64,000 nt of DNA from Sarcocystis neurona (GCA_000727475.1 KL647288.1:10364903-10428902), one strand, 5' to 3'; shown: positions 44,938-56,602, counted from the first letter of the stretch. Translations and numbers: made by a program. Notes: generated from the sequence alone by a model not told the origin.

Positions 44938-47900
44938 ATGCTAAGTCTCGACGCGGGGTCTGCGACTGCTGCGGCGTATACCTACGGACCTGTGGGAGGG
45001 TCCGGTAGGGGGGCTGCTCCTGCTGCTGCAGCAGAGACGGGGGAATCGGCAGACGGCTTCGCGTTTTTCTCTGCTGCTGCTCTTGGTGGAGGGGGCAGCA
45101 CCAGCGGCAGCCTGGGGGTCCCAGGCGGCGGCGCGGCAGCAGACGCCCAGCGAAAGCGCGGTCTTGCACCAGCGGCCGCAGGGGCCACACGAGGAGCTGC
45201 AGGCGGAAGCTCAGCAATCCCGATGAAGGAGCAGTTCTTCGCGAACCCGTATACTCCTCCACGAGGCATCGTTGCAGACGCACGACCCTCTGCTGCTGCG
45301 GCCTCGTTACCTGTGCTACCGTCCGCAGACGCAGCAGCCGCAGGTCCGCAGCAGATGCTGCGCCGCTGGTTTGCAGGAGCGAGACACCCCACTGCGTGTT
45401 TCTTCCACCTCCTCTTCAAGTTTGCTGTTCTTGCTGTGTAAGTGGACGAAAGAGCTGCAGCTCCGTAGCAGCAGCGGCTGAGCAGCGACACAAATTACCG
45501 GAGGAGGAGCTCCAGCAACTACGGGCCACCCTCCTGCAGCAGAGCGTCCACAAGCCGACACGACATTCGTACTCGCAGCAGCAGCAGCGCCTCCGCCGCC
45601 GCACGAGCGCCAGTCCGATCAGCACCTGGATCTCAGCTGGTCACCATCGCAGCGTTTAGCAGATGTCGCAGCAGCACTGCAGCAGTTACAGCAGCTGTCG
45701 CAGCAGCAGTTGCAGCAGCAGAAACAGCAGCAGTTGCAGCAGCAGGAACGGCAGCTGTCGCAGCAGCAGTTGCAGCGGCAGGAACAGCAGCAGCTGCAGC
45801 AGGGACAGGAGCAGGAACAGCAAGAGTTTGGGTAGACACGCAGCAGGAGCAGCAGGCGAGCAGGAAAACAGCAGAACTCGCGCCTGTGCGCTGTTCACAG
45901 CCACAAGGGGCTAGCAGCCACAGCAGCAGAGTTAGCTGGTCATAGCAGCACGGACGCAGGACTGCACGCACGAACAGGACAAGGTTGTTGCGCGTGCCGC
46001 CGCACCCGGTTTTCCCCAACAAGAGCAGCAACAACAGCAGCATCAAGAAGTCGTAGCAGCGGAGGAAATGTGAGAGAGGTAGACGTGCTGCCTGTGGCCA
46101 GCAGCTGGCGGGGAAGAGGGACGAGTGGGAAGGCATCTGCTTCTTGGTTCGGAAGCGCTCTGTTTTTTGCTTTCCTTCTCGCCGATATCGTCCTTCGTCC
46201 TCCTGTGCGGTGGCCCGTGCCTGCCTGTCCTTTCAGCTGTTCAAACATGCGCGTCGTCACTATCACGTAGTTCGTTTTCTCGCCCTCTCTGTCTCTCCTC
46301 ACATAGACATATGAATATATGTATATGCATGCAGCTGTATACGTCTGCCCCTATCTGTGTCTGTCTACACGTGCGTGCGTATACGTGTTGGTATCTCTTC
46401 GAGCGTAGACACCGTCACTCACCCGTATACGTAGGTAAATACACGTGTGGAAGAGTCTTCAAAGACAGGTATGGACATATATATATATAAGCTCCTACGT
46501 GAGCACATGCTTCTCACAGCGTGGGTATTGTACCTCTCTGTCTATTACTCTTCCGTCTCTTTCTGTTTATAGGTATGCATGCCGACGTGTATATGTGTAC
46601 GCGCGTGTGGTGGTATAGAAGTATTTGCGTCGAGCGTCCACGTGATATAAAACCAGCGCTCTGCGCCTTGGCTGCCTTCTTTTTCATTTCGCAGGTACTT
46701 CCTGAGTGGCTGGCTCCTGCTGTTGTTTGATCAAAGTGAAGTATTCGTTTTCGTCTTCGCTCTCGTGCTGCTCGCTGTCGACTTCTGGATAGTCAAGAAC
46801 GTTTCTGGCAGGTAGGTTCGGTGTACGTACACCGCCCCCGTTTACCCCTTGGACTTCTGCGTTTGGTGGGGCTAGCGGAGCGTGTGCACCACCCCCGCAG
46901 AAGCCACGCACCGTACATGTTGCTGCACAGAGGGCGGTGGACGTACACCAGAGGACCACCCAACCTCGCATCTCGTTGCTGTTCCGTGAAGTGTACGTAC
47001 ACCAGAACCCGCCCGCAACTGTACGTCTGTGTTTATACCTGTGTGGTGGCATGTCCAAGAAAGCCAGACAGACTGGTACACTGTAATACTGACTGGCGCG
47101 GTCCCTCTTGACTACAGACTACTTTGGTTTGCGGATTGTTCGCGGTGTACGTACACCGCGAGCTGTCTGTAAGCCGTGTAGTGTGAACAACGTACGTGAA
47201 CCCGTCGCTGTTTCTACTTCGAAACCGTCATCGCTGGTGCGCGCAGTGCCAAGTCGAGCTGACCTTCTTTATACGTGTGGGTTCGTTAACCTAAGGAGGA
47301 CTTCTGGTCCTTGAGAGAGAGCCGCCACTGGGGGTACGTACACTCAGGTTGTCTGTGCTAGCGAAGTACACACACCGGTTGTAACCGGTAACCGTCCCAA
47401 GAATCGCCGTGAGTACGTGCAGCGCACCACTTTCTCTGCTTCTTCTACTCCTCCTAGACGAATGCTTTTTCTGCTGCAGGTTCTTCTATCTTTGTGTGCA
47501 TTTCTCCTGTTTGCGTATAGAGGCGACCCTGGGTGTGGAGCGGTTTTGCTGTTGCCTCTAGTCTGCTGGCATATCGCTGATGCCGTTGCTGCCGGTGGAC
47601 GGCGACACCTGTGCCGTCACTGCCACCGCTGTTCACTCGCTGCGACTTTTGATGTCCTGTTGCTGCTGTTGGTGTTGCTGCTGGCACGGCGCTGCTGCCG
47701 TTGCAGAAGAATTGGCGCTGCCGCTTCCTCTACTCCGGCTGCACTCGGTCACGTCTGGGTTGTTCCTGCCGGTGTCGGTGTTGTCCGTCTTCTGCGAGTG
47801 CTCGCGCAGAGGTGCTGTTGCTGCTGGTGCCCTGCTGCTGATCTGCTGCTATCGCTCTGCTGCTGTGCTGCTGTTGCTGCTCTGCTGCTGTGCTGCCGTT

Positions 47901-50697
47901 GCTGCCCTGCTGCTGCTACTGCTGTCGCTGATGCTGCTGCCGTCGCTGTTGCTGCTGTTGCTGCTTCAGAATTTTGGTAGGAATGCGATGGTGGAGCGCG
48001 GTGGACGCGGACGGTACAAGTCGCTGGCATTTTGAACATGCCCAGGTAATCTTGCGCTGACGCTATTCGTGAACACCTTCGATTATCTCCCTTTCCCATT
48101 CCCTTGCTTCCTAATACAGAGCAGGATATAAAGTTCGTTTTGCGCGGCTCCACTTCTCTCCCGGTGTTCTTCTCCACGTTCTAATCTTTCCTCTCTTCCA
48201 GGCGCTCTCTGTCGCACTTGTATACCCTTCTTCTTTGCTGACTTTCTTCCGGCTTGAATGCAGGACGGAAGAGAAATTAACGCGATTGACTGGCGAGTGT
48301 TCTGGTTTACCAACTACGCCTGGGCTGCGACGTGGCTGCTGCTCGCGGTGATGGCTCTCGTGCAGCTGCAGATTTTCTGGGTATGTATCAGACGAAAAAC
48401 AGCAGCAGCAGCAGCGCACGGCGCCCGACCCCCAAGCGCAGAAGGACTAGTTGCAGCAGAAACAGCAGGCGCGGCGCCACAGGCACAAGAAGCAGCACTC
48501 GCAGCAGTCGCAGCAGAAGCAGCAGAAGCAGCAGCAGCGGCAAGAGCCGCAGTGGCAGCGCGCGCGTAGCACTAGGACCATGGGCAGCGGCAGCAGCTGC
48601 AGCAACGGGTTTCTTCCTGTTGCATGATCGTGTCTGCATGCGTGTCCCGCTCCGCATGCATACACCTGTGCAGCTGCCGCACACGCTGTAGAGAAATCGC
48701 TGCCGAGTGTCTCCTCTGCAGTAGGATCCTCATTCACCCAGTACTTCGACGTTTGTGCACCAGTGACAACAGGTAGACAAGTGTAGCTAGACACACACAA
48801 GTCGATGAGGCTTCGGTATATATCTATGTGCATATCTTCTCAGTAGGGGGAGCGGAAGGCAAAAGACACACTTCGTTTTTGCCGATGCGTTTGGACGAGG
48901 CCCACAAAAGTTCGCACTATCCCTAGATAACGCACGCCCCAGCAATATACATATATATATACACATATATGTAATATAGTACATCTCCACACCTATGTAG
49001 ATATAGATGAGCGTATGTGTGGCAATGATATACTGGGAGAATATGTGGGGGGAATGTATGTATACGTGTGAATATATGTGTGTGTTTGTGCTTCATTTAG
49101 TTTCCAAATGCGTAGCCCAATCTTCGGCTAATATTCGGAGATGCTGCTGCGGCACTGTTCATGCACCTGCAGCTACTGCTGTGTCTCACCGGCACCGCGT
49201 TGTCCCTGACGAATGTCGTGGCCTACCGCAAGTGCTCCGCAGCGAGAGGCGGTAAGAAACTTCGTGGCTGGGCTCGCTGCACACAGAACGCTGTTGTGGT
49301 GCCGCTGCTGTTGCTGCATGGGGTTTTCTCCTGCTGCTGTTGCTACTTAATTCCTTAACTGCTGCTGCTGTTATTGAAAAGTAGGCGCCGCTGCTGCTGC
49401 TGCCGTAGACGTCAGTCTACTGCAGGTGTTTCTTTCATGCTGCTGACGCTATGTGAGCAGTTCTTCCTCTGTTACTACGTATTGTGTTGATAAAATTCAG
49501 CTGCTGCTGCTGTTGCAAGCGGCAACGCAGCTACTGATGTGGGTCGGTTGGATCGACGCTGCTGTTGTGATTCCTGCGAAGTTCGCTCGGGCTGCTGCTG
49601 TTGCTACACTTGCCAGGAACACTCCGCCGTCGCTGCGGCTTCCCTCATTCCGCGATCCCGCTGGTGGAGCTGCCTCCTGGTGCGGATGTGTTGGTGTTCC
49701 TGCTCTTCGATTCTGCTGCTGTTGCTGGACTTCCTGCTTCCTGCTGCTCGCCCGCGCCGCTCGCATTCTCCGCGGCTTTCTGCCGCTGCATGTGCGACTG
49801 CAGCATGCTGTCTCGTCCTCCTGCTCTGCTACTGCGCGCACTGCATCGGCTGAAATTGCAGCTTTTCGCTGCTGCTGCCTGCTTGTGGACTCGACTCTCC
49901 TGCATGTGTCCAGCCATCCTGTTCTTCTGCTCGTGTGATGTAGGCAACTTACTTCCTTCAAAAATCTACAGCTGCTGCTTTTCTCTGCTGCCTGTGGGTG
50001 CCACATGCCGCTGGACGTTTGTAACAAACGCTGCTGCAGCGCATTGCCGTCGCTCACTGAAATCCTCGCTGTGTGCCGCATTTTCGCTGCTGCTCCGAAT
50101 TCTCGTGATGCTCCTTGCCCTTGTTTCTTACTACTCCTGCAGCTAGGCTGCTGCTGTTGCTGCTGCTGCGTCTTGCTACTGCTGCTGCACCATGTCCCTG
50201 GGTGGTGGTGGCGTGTGGCTCCCGCTGTTGCTCCTGCAGTATGCTGCTACTCTTGCGGATTGCTGTGCCGGTGGTGCGGCAGGCGACTGCTGCTGCGGTC
50301 GCTCCTGGTTCCTGCTGCCGCTGCTGTTGCTGCGGCTCTCTGTCGCTGCTGATGCTGGCCCTTCTTGGTGTTGCTGCTGGGTGTTGCCTGTGTCAGCCGT
50401 GCGTGCTGCTGCTGCGTTTTTGCTGGCATTGCTCGGTTGTCGTGCTGCTGCGGGTGTCGCTGCCGCTCCTGGTGCTGTGCTGCCTCTGTTGTGGCTGACG
50501 TTGCTGCTGCATCTTTTCCTGCTGCTGGTCTCGCAGAGGACTCTGGCGACGCGTCTGCCTGGGGAGGAGGGTTCTCGCAGTTGATGGGAAGGAAGGGGCA
50601 GGGCACTTTTGAAGGCCTACGGAACTGGGCTGCAGCACATGCAGGAGCCGCAGCGATGCAAAACTTGTTGGATCGCGTTACAGGGAGGAATCGGTAG
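44938..50697 (+). CDS. TVP23: TVP23 family Golgi membrane protein
   Basis: Six exons assemble cleanly: 44938-45437, 46695-46811, 47970-48045, 48264-48380, 49173-49251 and 50537-50697, together 1050 bases, 349 residues plus TAG. Every junction is GT..AG and every phase matches. Conserved family words appear in the right order: HPTACFFHLLFKFAVLAV (first membrane span, end of exon 1), AVDFWIVKNVSGR (exon 2), LVGMRWWSAVDADGTSRWHF (exon 3), IDWRVFWFTNYAWAATWLLL (exon 4) and LTNVVAYRKC (exon 5). TVP23 proteins are four-span membrane proteins of late Golgi vesicles involved in endosome-Golgi traffic. The core has normal length; the first about 140 residues are an Ala/Gly-rich extension not typical of the family. 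The frame is open upstream of 44938 without another ATG, so an extra 5' exon is possible. The C-terminus (EGLRNWAAAHAGAAAMQNLL) is not one I know from the family. Confidence 0.9.
45660..45835 (+). repeat. CAG-type triplet array in TVP23 intron 1
   Basis: Near-perfect GCAGCAG(T/C/G) units with TTGCAGCAGCAG and CTGTCGCAGCAG higher-order blocks of about 18-33 bases. It sits in the intron between exons 1 and 2. It is open in all + strand frames but is removed by splicing in the proposed model. Confidence 0.85.
46819..47390. repeat. Cluster of GTGTACGTACAC palindromes in TVP23 intron 2
   Basis: The palindrome recurs at 46819-46834 (16 bases, perfect), 46937-46950 (one mismatch), 46991-47002 (core only), 47141-47160 (20 bases, perfect) and 47335-47344 (core GTACGTAC). 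A second inverted repeat, ACCGGTTGTAACCGGT, lies at 47374-47389. Spacing is 50-190 bases. Neighbouring sequence is not duplicated, so this is a dispersed site family and not a simple tandem repeat. Confidence 0.9.
47800..47965 (+). repeat. CTG-rich tract in TVP23 intron 2
   Basis: Interrupted GCTGCTGTTGCTGCT units run up to the acceptor of exon 3 (CTGTTGCTGCTTCAG, ending 47969). The tract supplies the pyrimidine-containing stretch before the splice site. Confidence 0.8.
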
Positions 50698-50699
50698 TT

Positions 50700-51180
50700 G
50701 TTTTTATACTCGTGCAATACCAGCAAATGATAGTGAGGAAAGCGGAGGACATGCATATATATATAATATACAGGAGTGCCACTTGTACGCGTGCGCGTAG
50801 ACGCGTTTACACGTACACAATGCACACCACGCGTGTACATATGTATATATGTTTCTGCATATGTATGGATGTCAAATATGTGTATACTGGTGTATATGGT
50901 GACCCGCATACATTACGGACCACGCATATATATATATATATGTATATATATCTGCATGTATGTGAGTGTCACGCATGTGTATACTTGTATACATGTTCCC
51001 AAGTATACACTGAAAATATGCACTACATGCGTACAAACTTCTTCTCTCTATACACACGTAGGCATATATGTATGATCTTCCTGCACTTAGCCAGGTACGA
51101 AGAAGAAGCACCTTCCACATTACACAAAGCTTCCCGCGGACACGCATTTAACATGTGTATATGTAAACATTCACTCATAC
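50700..51180. repeat. Alternating purine-pyrimidine block 3' of TVP23
   Basis: Directly after the TVP23 stop codon the sequence turns into TATATA, GTGTATAC and ACACGTA words, including (TA) runs at 50756-50768 and 50927-50950. No coding signal is seen. Confidence 0.8.
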
Positions 51181-51601
51181 CTGTGCGTCCCGAGTAGGTG
51201 GGATCTCCACCTGTATGTATGTAGGTGACGCGTAGCTATCGACTTTATAATATACGCGCGCTAATAAACGTACGGAGGAGACGCCAAAGCAGCTGCGTCT
51301 CTGAGCAGTAGCGCTTGCGCAGATATTTGTGCAGTAATCTGTCAATGGAGATGGCGGGACGCAAGGCACGTAGAAGCGACGTGTGTGATGCGTGTAATTT
51401 CGAAGATGTATATATGTGTGGATGTAGGAATGTGTATCAGTAACAAACTGTGCGAAGCTGTCCACGTAGGTCTGTGCGATTCTATATCGAGTCCCCTCTA
51501 CGCCTAATGTACCGCTCTGCCCATAGTGTTTCTGAGGTGCACAGACCGCACAGGGTTTTTGCTTCGCCACGAGTGTGTGTGAAGCACGGAAAAAAGGTGT
51601 T

Positions 51602-51700
51602 GGCAGAGACGGCTACGATTCCCCTGCGTATATGCGCTGTTGGGAGAGACGGCTACGATTTGCCTTTTGTATGTGCCGTGTCGGAAGAGACGGCTACGAC
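51602..51700 (+). repeat. Three tandem copies of an AGAGACGGCTACGA unit
   Basis: Copies start at 51602, 51642 and 51683, a period of 40-41 bases. The core GG(C/G/A)AGAGACGGCTACGA is nearly invariant and the spacers differ. Because the period is not a multiple of three throughout, the translated frames do not keep a repeated peptide. Confidence 0.9.
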
Positions 51701-51849
51701 CCCCGCTTCTGGGTGCGATGCCGTTGCTATTCACGCCCTGTAGAACGAGAGGTGGTAGTCGCTTTTGTGTATATACACCAGAGAGAGTCGTGGTGCCAGC
51801 GTGTAGGTGGGTCACGTGGGAGAGCATTAGTCTCCGGCGCTAAGTAGGG

Positions 51850-52300
51850 GGAGGTCAGCGAGGCGAAAGCTTTACTGAAGGAGACGGAGGACGAGCGAGA
51901 GAGAGGGAGGGGCAGAGGAGAAGAGAGGGAAACACTGGGCACGCGGATGGAGATAGCAGAAGAGGGAAAACGACGGCAGACGACGACAGCGAGAGTGGAA
52001 AAGATGGCCGTGGAGACGGCTTGGAGAGGAGAAGGTACTGCGATTCGAAGAGGGGGAGCGAGTGCGGGAGTTCTCGAGAGGGGGGTTTGGTGGTCTTTTC
52101 GTCCGGTAGAAAAGAAGTGTGATAACGGAGGACAACTTGAAGAGAAGAGAGAAAGAGGTGGTCGTGGACGCACATACATCAGAAGGAGGTTAATCCACAA
52201 GTCAAGTGAGTGTTTTTCTTGCGCGCGGAAGGCGTGGGCGGCCGGCCGCAGCGCTCGAGGAGGAGGAGTAGCGCCGCAGCGGGCGTATCGCGCAGTGAGG
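51850..52300 (+). other. Purine-rich block upstream of the 52.5 kb gene
   Basis: The + strand is G/A-rich (GAGAGAGGGAGGGGC, GGAGACGGCTTGG). An ATG at 52004 opens a frame to 52336 (MAVETAWRGEGTAIRRGG), rich in Arg, Gly and Glu as any purine-rich DNA would give. It may be the 5' leader or first exon of the following gene. Confidence 0.4.
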
Positions 52301-52470
52301 GAGAATACGGTCGCCAAACACAGTGTTTCCATCTGAGACACGCGTCTTTAGCAACGACGAAGACATCGTGTTTTTTCTGAAAAATCAAAAAGGTTGTTCG
52401 TCTTGAAGCGTCTCACCGTGGGGCATCTCGCGCTGCGGCCTAGCCCTTCAACCCAATTCAACAAAAGCAG

Positions 52471-54755
52471 AAAAGGTTGCTGGCGTCATACTCGCTTTTA
52501 AAACTCGCAAGGTCTTTTAAGTCGCATCCACCACTACAAAGACTCTTCCAACTCCTATGGCCACAGCTAGGGTCACAACCACTGGCGCTACTGTTACTGT
52601 CTGCGGTGGTAGCGGTAGTAGCGGTAGTACTATTACATTCCATTACAAATATTTATCCCGATGATCCTACTGTTCGCGTGTAAGTATTTCACACCACACT
52701 CGACCTCTTGATACGGCCACCACCCCTGGCCGCCGCGCGTAACAACTCCTTCACAAAATCTGCACGAGTGATTTTTTCGAACTGTCTTCCCCTTTGCTCA
52801 CAATTATACGGAGGAGAGCCGCGTGATCAAAACCGTCCTGCTCTACGTGCAGCAGCGGGCACGCACGCAGCAGGTGTCCTTGAAGTCCTTCGCTGCTAAA
52901 AAACATACACATGTCTTCGGTGGTGTATGCCTTACCGGCATACCTCTCCGTAAGCGTACTACGTCTTGCCACCGATAGCGCGGAAGCACTTTCTTCGCTC
53001 CACAAGCACTTCTACCTGCAGGGCAGATTCATCTGTGAGGCAAACGCTTCTGTCACCAGTTTGGAATTTGCCAGTAATCTGACGTGCCCCACTTTTCAAA
53101 CAGCGGATGCTACGTAGATAAAGAACGAGTTTAGGTCGTCGGTATCCTATTATTCTCTCTAGTCAAGGATTGTGCCTTTGCAAGATAAATAGTACTTTTA
53201 CACCTGTGACTTGTATGACTCGTTTACGACGTTTTTCCTTCCTGGTAAGAGGAGGATTGCCTCCACTTTTCGTGACAGAAAGAGTGCTTGTTTCTGCACA
53301 CATCCAGTTGACAACGCTTGAGGCCGTCTACCACAGCCGGAGAGACAAACATTCCTTGAATACGCATAGACGTGTATAGTGACATGTTACGTCTCTGTGT
53401 CCCGTCCCTGTGCGTATTTGCACGTCGTGTGCGCACGTTGGATGATCGTGTGTCTGCGTGTTCACATATATTTACACACGTGCAAAAACACAATCCGAGG
53501 ATATGTGTCCACATAGATATGTATATCAATTTGTGTGCACATGCATATATTACAATGCAACGATGTGCGTACAGGTGGACGTAGCGGTATCTATCTACGC
53601 ATGCGTATATATATATATAACGATGTATGTACTACATGCGCAACGAAGTTTAGGGGTATGTTATATATATCATATACCTATACACCTGCACCCCTGTGCC
53701 TGTGTGGTTGGATTCTAAAGCGTATATGCGTTTTTTTGCCTGGAGACGGCATGTACAGATTCGGACACATCCGCGTGCATATGCTTGTGCACCTATGCGT
53801 GCACAAGCGCGTCCACGTGTATCTATGCCTGCACGTATGCATTCTACCAGGGAAAAAATCTGTACTAAAGCGACTGATACCACTTTATGAAAGGCTTGCG
53901 ACGCAGCCACTCACGCCGTGAACATATATATCTATATTTAAACACCCGTGCATGCGCGGGCTTGTGTCCGTGCATCTGCATATACATATATACATATACA
54001 TATATATATACATATATATATATATTGAATGCCACGAACATTCCGCTTGATTTTGAGAAGGCAGAGAGACGCGGGTTAGGCAGGCAAGCGTAGCGCCTTT
54101 TGACCGTTTACGCTGTCGAAGGAGCAAAACGAATGTCACATTATTGCAGCAGGAGGAGCGGCGCGCGCCTATCGGACACACGGGAGAAGGCACCGATGGG
54201 TGCTTCCTCCAAGTATCAAACAACCATTTCAGCTGCAAGGTTGTTTCGTCCCTCTGTTTTCGTTCAAAGTCTTTCTTCACACGGGGAAGTCCGAGGCAAA
54301 GAGAGAGAAGCGCACTTCTTAGCACGTGAAAAGACCCCACCGCGTGTAGACACACTACCCAGTAAAGGGGGTTCATACACTTGTATAACATCCACCTTCG
54401 TGGTGCGATATCAGTCTTGTGCAAACTCTGAGCGCACGCCCACCAGCCCGTCTGCGTAAGTCCACGTCTTCCTCTTTTCACAGTCAAACTCTGTGATCCG
54501 TACACGTCCTCGGCTCGAACCGTGTACGACGCCCCGAAACATCCACTCCCCACATATCTGAAGCAACTTTGTCAGTAGAAGCAATTCACCCATTCGCCGT
54601 TCGACTGATGAAAATTTGGTCAAAGAAAGTACCTCTGCTGTCCCAGTTACACCTAACAGCCTGTACATTCACCGCACTTCTGCACAGTGCAAGGTCACCT
54701 GGACATCTGCGTCGCCTCGCGCTGCTTAGGCGCCGCTGTACACATTCGTTTCTCT
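52471..54755 (+). CDS. Membrane-anchored protein with Cys-containing ectodomain, unknown
   Basis: Proposed exons are 52471-52679, 52769-52822, 52955-53113, 53163-53244, 54150-54239, about 54370-54455, 54576-54628 and 54688-54755. The first five join in matching phase, and the last three join in matching phase; the link between 54239 and 54370 is not settled. Donors include GTAAGT twice. Exon 1 encodes one clear membrane span (LALLLLSAVVAVVAVVLL) preceded by basic residues, so a type II or signal-anchor topology is likely. The following segment has FFELSSPLLTIIRRR, GRFICEANASVTSLEFASNL and CLCKINSTFTPVTC, with Asn-x-Ser/Thr sites and paired Cys, as in a lumenal or extracellular domain. Later exons add GEGTDGCFLQVSNNHFSCK and HLDICVASRCLGAAVHIRFS. 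No start Met lies in exon 1, so a 5' exon is missing, and the 3' end is open. The layout recalls secretory-pathway cargo receptors, but no defining motif was found. Confidence 0.55.
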
Positions 54756-54939
54756 GTAGGCACCGCTATACACACGCACACCTCTGTATACGTGTGGAGT
54801 GCGGGTAGGTGCGGCCCTTTCCGCTCACACGGAAGTCGTCTTTCGCTGCGTGCGCACGTTTCTTTCGTGTGAAACCGAGAAGTTAGGTAGATCTGAAGTG
54901 CACCGCCAGAGAGAACAAATATTGTTCTCTACGCATCTT

Positions 54940-55980
54940 TTACGCACATATATACCCACATACACACATACAAACGTGTACGTGTGTGTATGTGTGTGTG
55001 TGTGTGTGTATTTGTGTGTGTGCGAAACTCGCGCATACGTATATATGCACGTATATCAGACTTGTGTGTAGAGGGAGACCGACCTGCACATGTAGACTGC
55101 CTCCTTCGATCACGTTATAGTTGAGTCGTAGATGCACGGGAGGGTCGGCAGCCCACTGGAGAAACGGGGTGGAGAGCTGCACTTCTGTGCATACGTATAT
55201 ATATTTATATATACATACCTACATGTGAATGAAAAGCGTGAATGTTCAGCGGTACACGTGCACCCACAACTGTCTCTGTAACAGCCAGAACCTAGGTGCA
55301 CGTGCCTACGCATATACATTTTATACACATGCAAACACGCCTGCATGTAATCTTGGGGATACACGTATACATATATCTATACATGCGTATCTGTTGCTTA
55401 AGTCTGATATATATACGCATATATATATATATACGTGCGCGCACTAGCATGTTTATACACACGCTACTACGTCCGCAGCAGCAATTTCTTCTGCATGCCA
55501 GGTATATAAACACCTGTGCATAAGTATACGGACGGGCACGTATATATGGTTGTCGATACATACATACATGGGAGGCCCACGCGGCCGGTGGGCGGGCGCT
55601 GATCGCTCCTCTCGTCGGCCTGTGATGAAGTCCGTAGCCGTCCACATGGATAAGCACGTGTACACCTATGCACGCCCACACAGACACTTGGGCACACCCA
55701 CATCTGTCCCTACATTCGATAATTTCTACAGACTCTCGCACACATATACGTATACCACACGAAGGACAGTCTCGCTTCAAATTCGCATGTGTCTACACAC
55801 CTGTACGCAGGAACACGGTTATACACACCTATGCGCAGGGACACGGTTACACATATATATGTATATATGTATATATGTGTATATATATACCCACACAGGC
55901 GCACTTGTAGCATATATATATCTGTATCAATGTGCGCGCGGTCACGCGTGTGTTGCAGCTAAAACAGTTACGCAGTTGTA
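54940..55980. other. Alternating purine-pyrimidine DNA, no gene
   Basis: Runs of TGTG (54978-55022), TATATA (55197-55214, 55410-55433, 55855-55889) and CACACGTA words dominate. Frames translate to Tyr/His/Thr/Cys-rich noise on both strands. Confidence 0.75.
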
Positions 55981-56139
55981 GCGATGGTTACACGTTCTGC
56001 AGCTGCTGTCTTTTTTTTGACTGGCTGCCGCTCTCGGTATCACCTCTTTACACACGTTTGCCGCCGTGCTGCTGCTGCGGCAGGTGCTGCGAGGAGCTCG
56101 CAAAGGTCCTGTACGTTTTCCATCGGCACTTTTCTTTCC

Positions 56140-56376
56140 ATGAACTCCTCCTCCGCTTCTCCCACGCAGCCGCCGCTGCGGCTTCTGCTGGTGTTGCCGC
56201 TGCTGTTGCTGTTTGTGGGGCGCCGCGGTGCCGCAGAGACAAGCAACCGCAGCCGCACTACCTGTGCAGAGGAGCTTCCAGGCGAAGCGGGCGCTGCGTG
56301 TCGCCGGGCGAACGCGGCGACCTGCGCGCTGCAGCAGAAAAACAGCCGCAGCACCGAAAAGAAGACATGGAATTAA
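56140..56376 (+). CDS. Small candidate secreted protein
   Basis: An ATG at 56140 opens a 78-residue frame to TAA. Residues 13-32 form a textbook signal peptide core (LRLLLVLPLLLLFVG), with a plausible cleavage after an Ala near residue 36. The rest is hydrophilic with three Cys (TTCAEELPGEAGAACRRANA, then TCA). Short secreted proteins are common in coccidia, but the pattern does not match a family that I can name. The minus strand is also open (down to 56040) and reads EEEFMERKVPMENVQDLCEL, which is equally protein-like, so strand choice is uncertain. Confidence 0.35.
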   Translation: MNSSSASPTQPPLRLLLVLPLLLLFVGRRGAAETSNRSRTTCAEELPGEAGAACRRANAATCALQQKNSRSTEKKTWN

Positions 56377-56489
56377 GCTGCCTTCCCCATACTCACATAC
56401 AGACAAATACACACAGACGTACACGTAATATGTGTGTGCTTCTCTGTGCATGTATACACGCGCGTGCTCTGCTGCTCTGCAAGCTGCTG

Positions 56490-56602
56490 CTGCTGATGCT
56501 GATCTGTGGGCTGCTGCTGCTCCTGGTGCTGGTCTGTGGGGTGCTGCGGGTGGTGGTGCTAGTCTGTGGGCTGCTGCTGCTGCTGGTCTGTGGGCTGCTG
56601 TA
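56490..56602 (-). repeat. Coding minisatellite encoding PTDQ(Q/H) units
   Basis: On the minus strand the unit CCCACAGA(C/T)CAGCA(C/G)CAG... recurs four to five times with 21-33 base spacing, giving Pro-Thr-Asp followed by Gln/His runs. Two units lie inside the gene that ends at 56559; the others lie beyond its stop codon in the same frame. Confidence 0.85.

Noticed and set aside
45663..46136. Gln/Ser/Ala- or Leu-rich frames over the CAG array
   Set aside because: They lie inside intron 1 of the well-supported TVP23 model and are open only because the triplet repeat lacks stops.
49453..50146. Long Cys/Leu-rich + strand frames
   Set aside because: They fall in TVP23 intron 5, are CTG-driven, and the flanking exons join in phase without them.
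52471..52679. ABC-transporter first membrane span
   Set aside because: The span and its basic lead-in are similar in style, but no Walker or signature motif and no further spans follow in the neighbouring exons.
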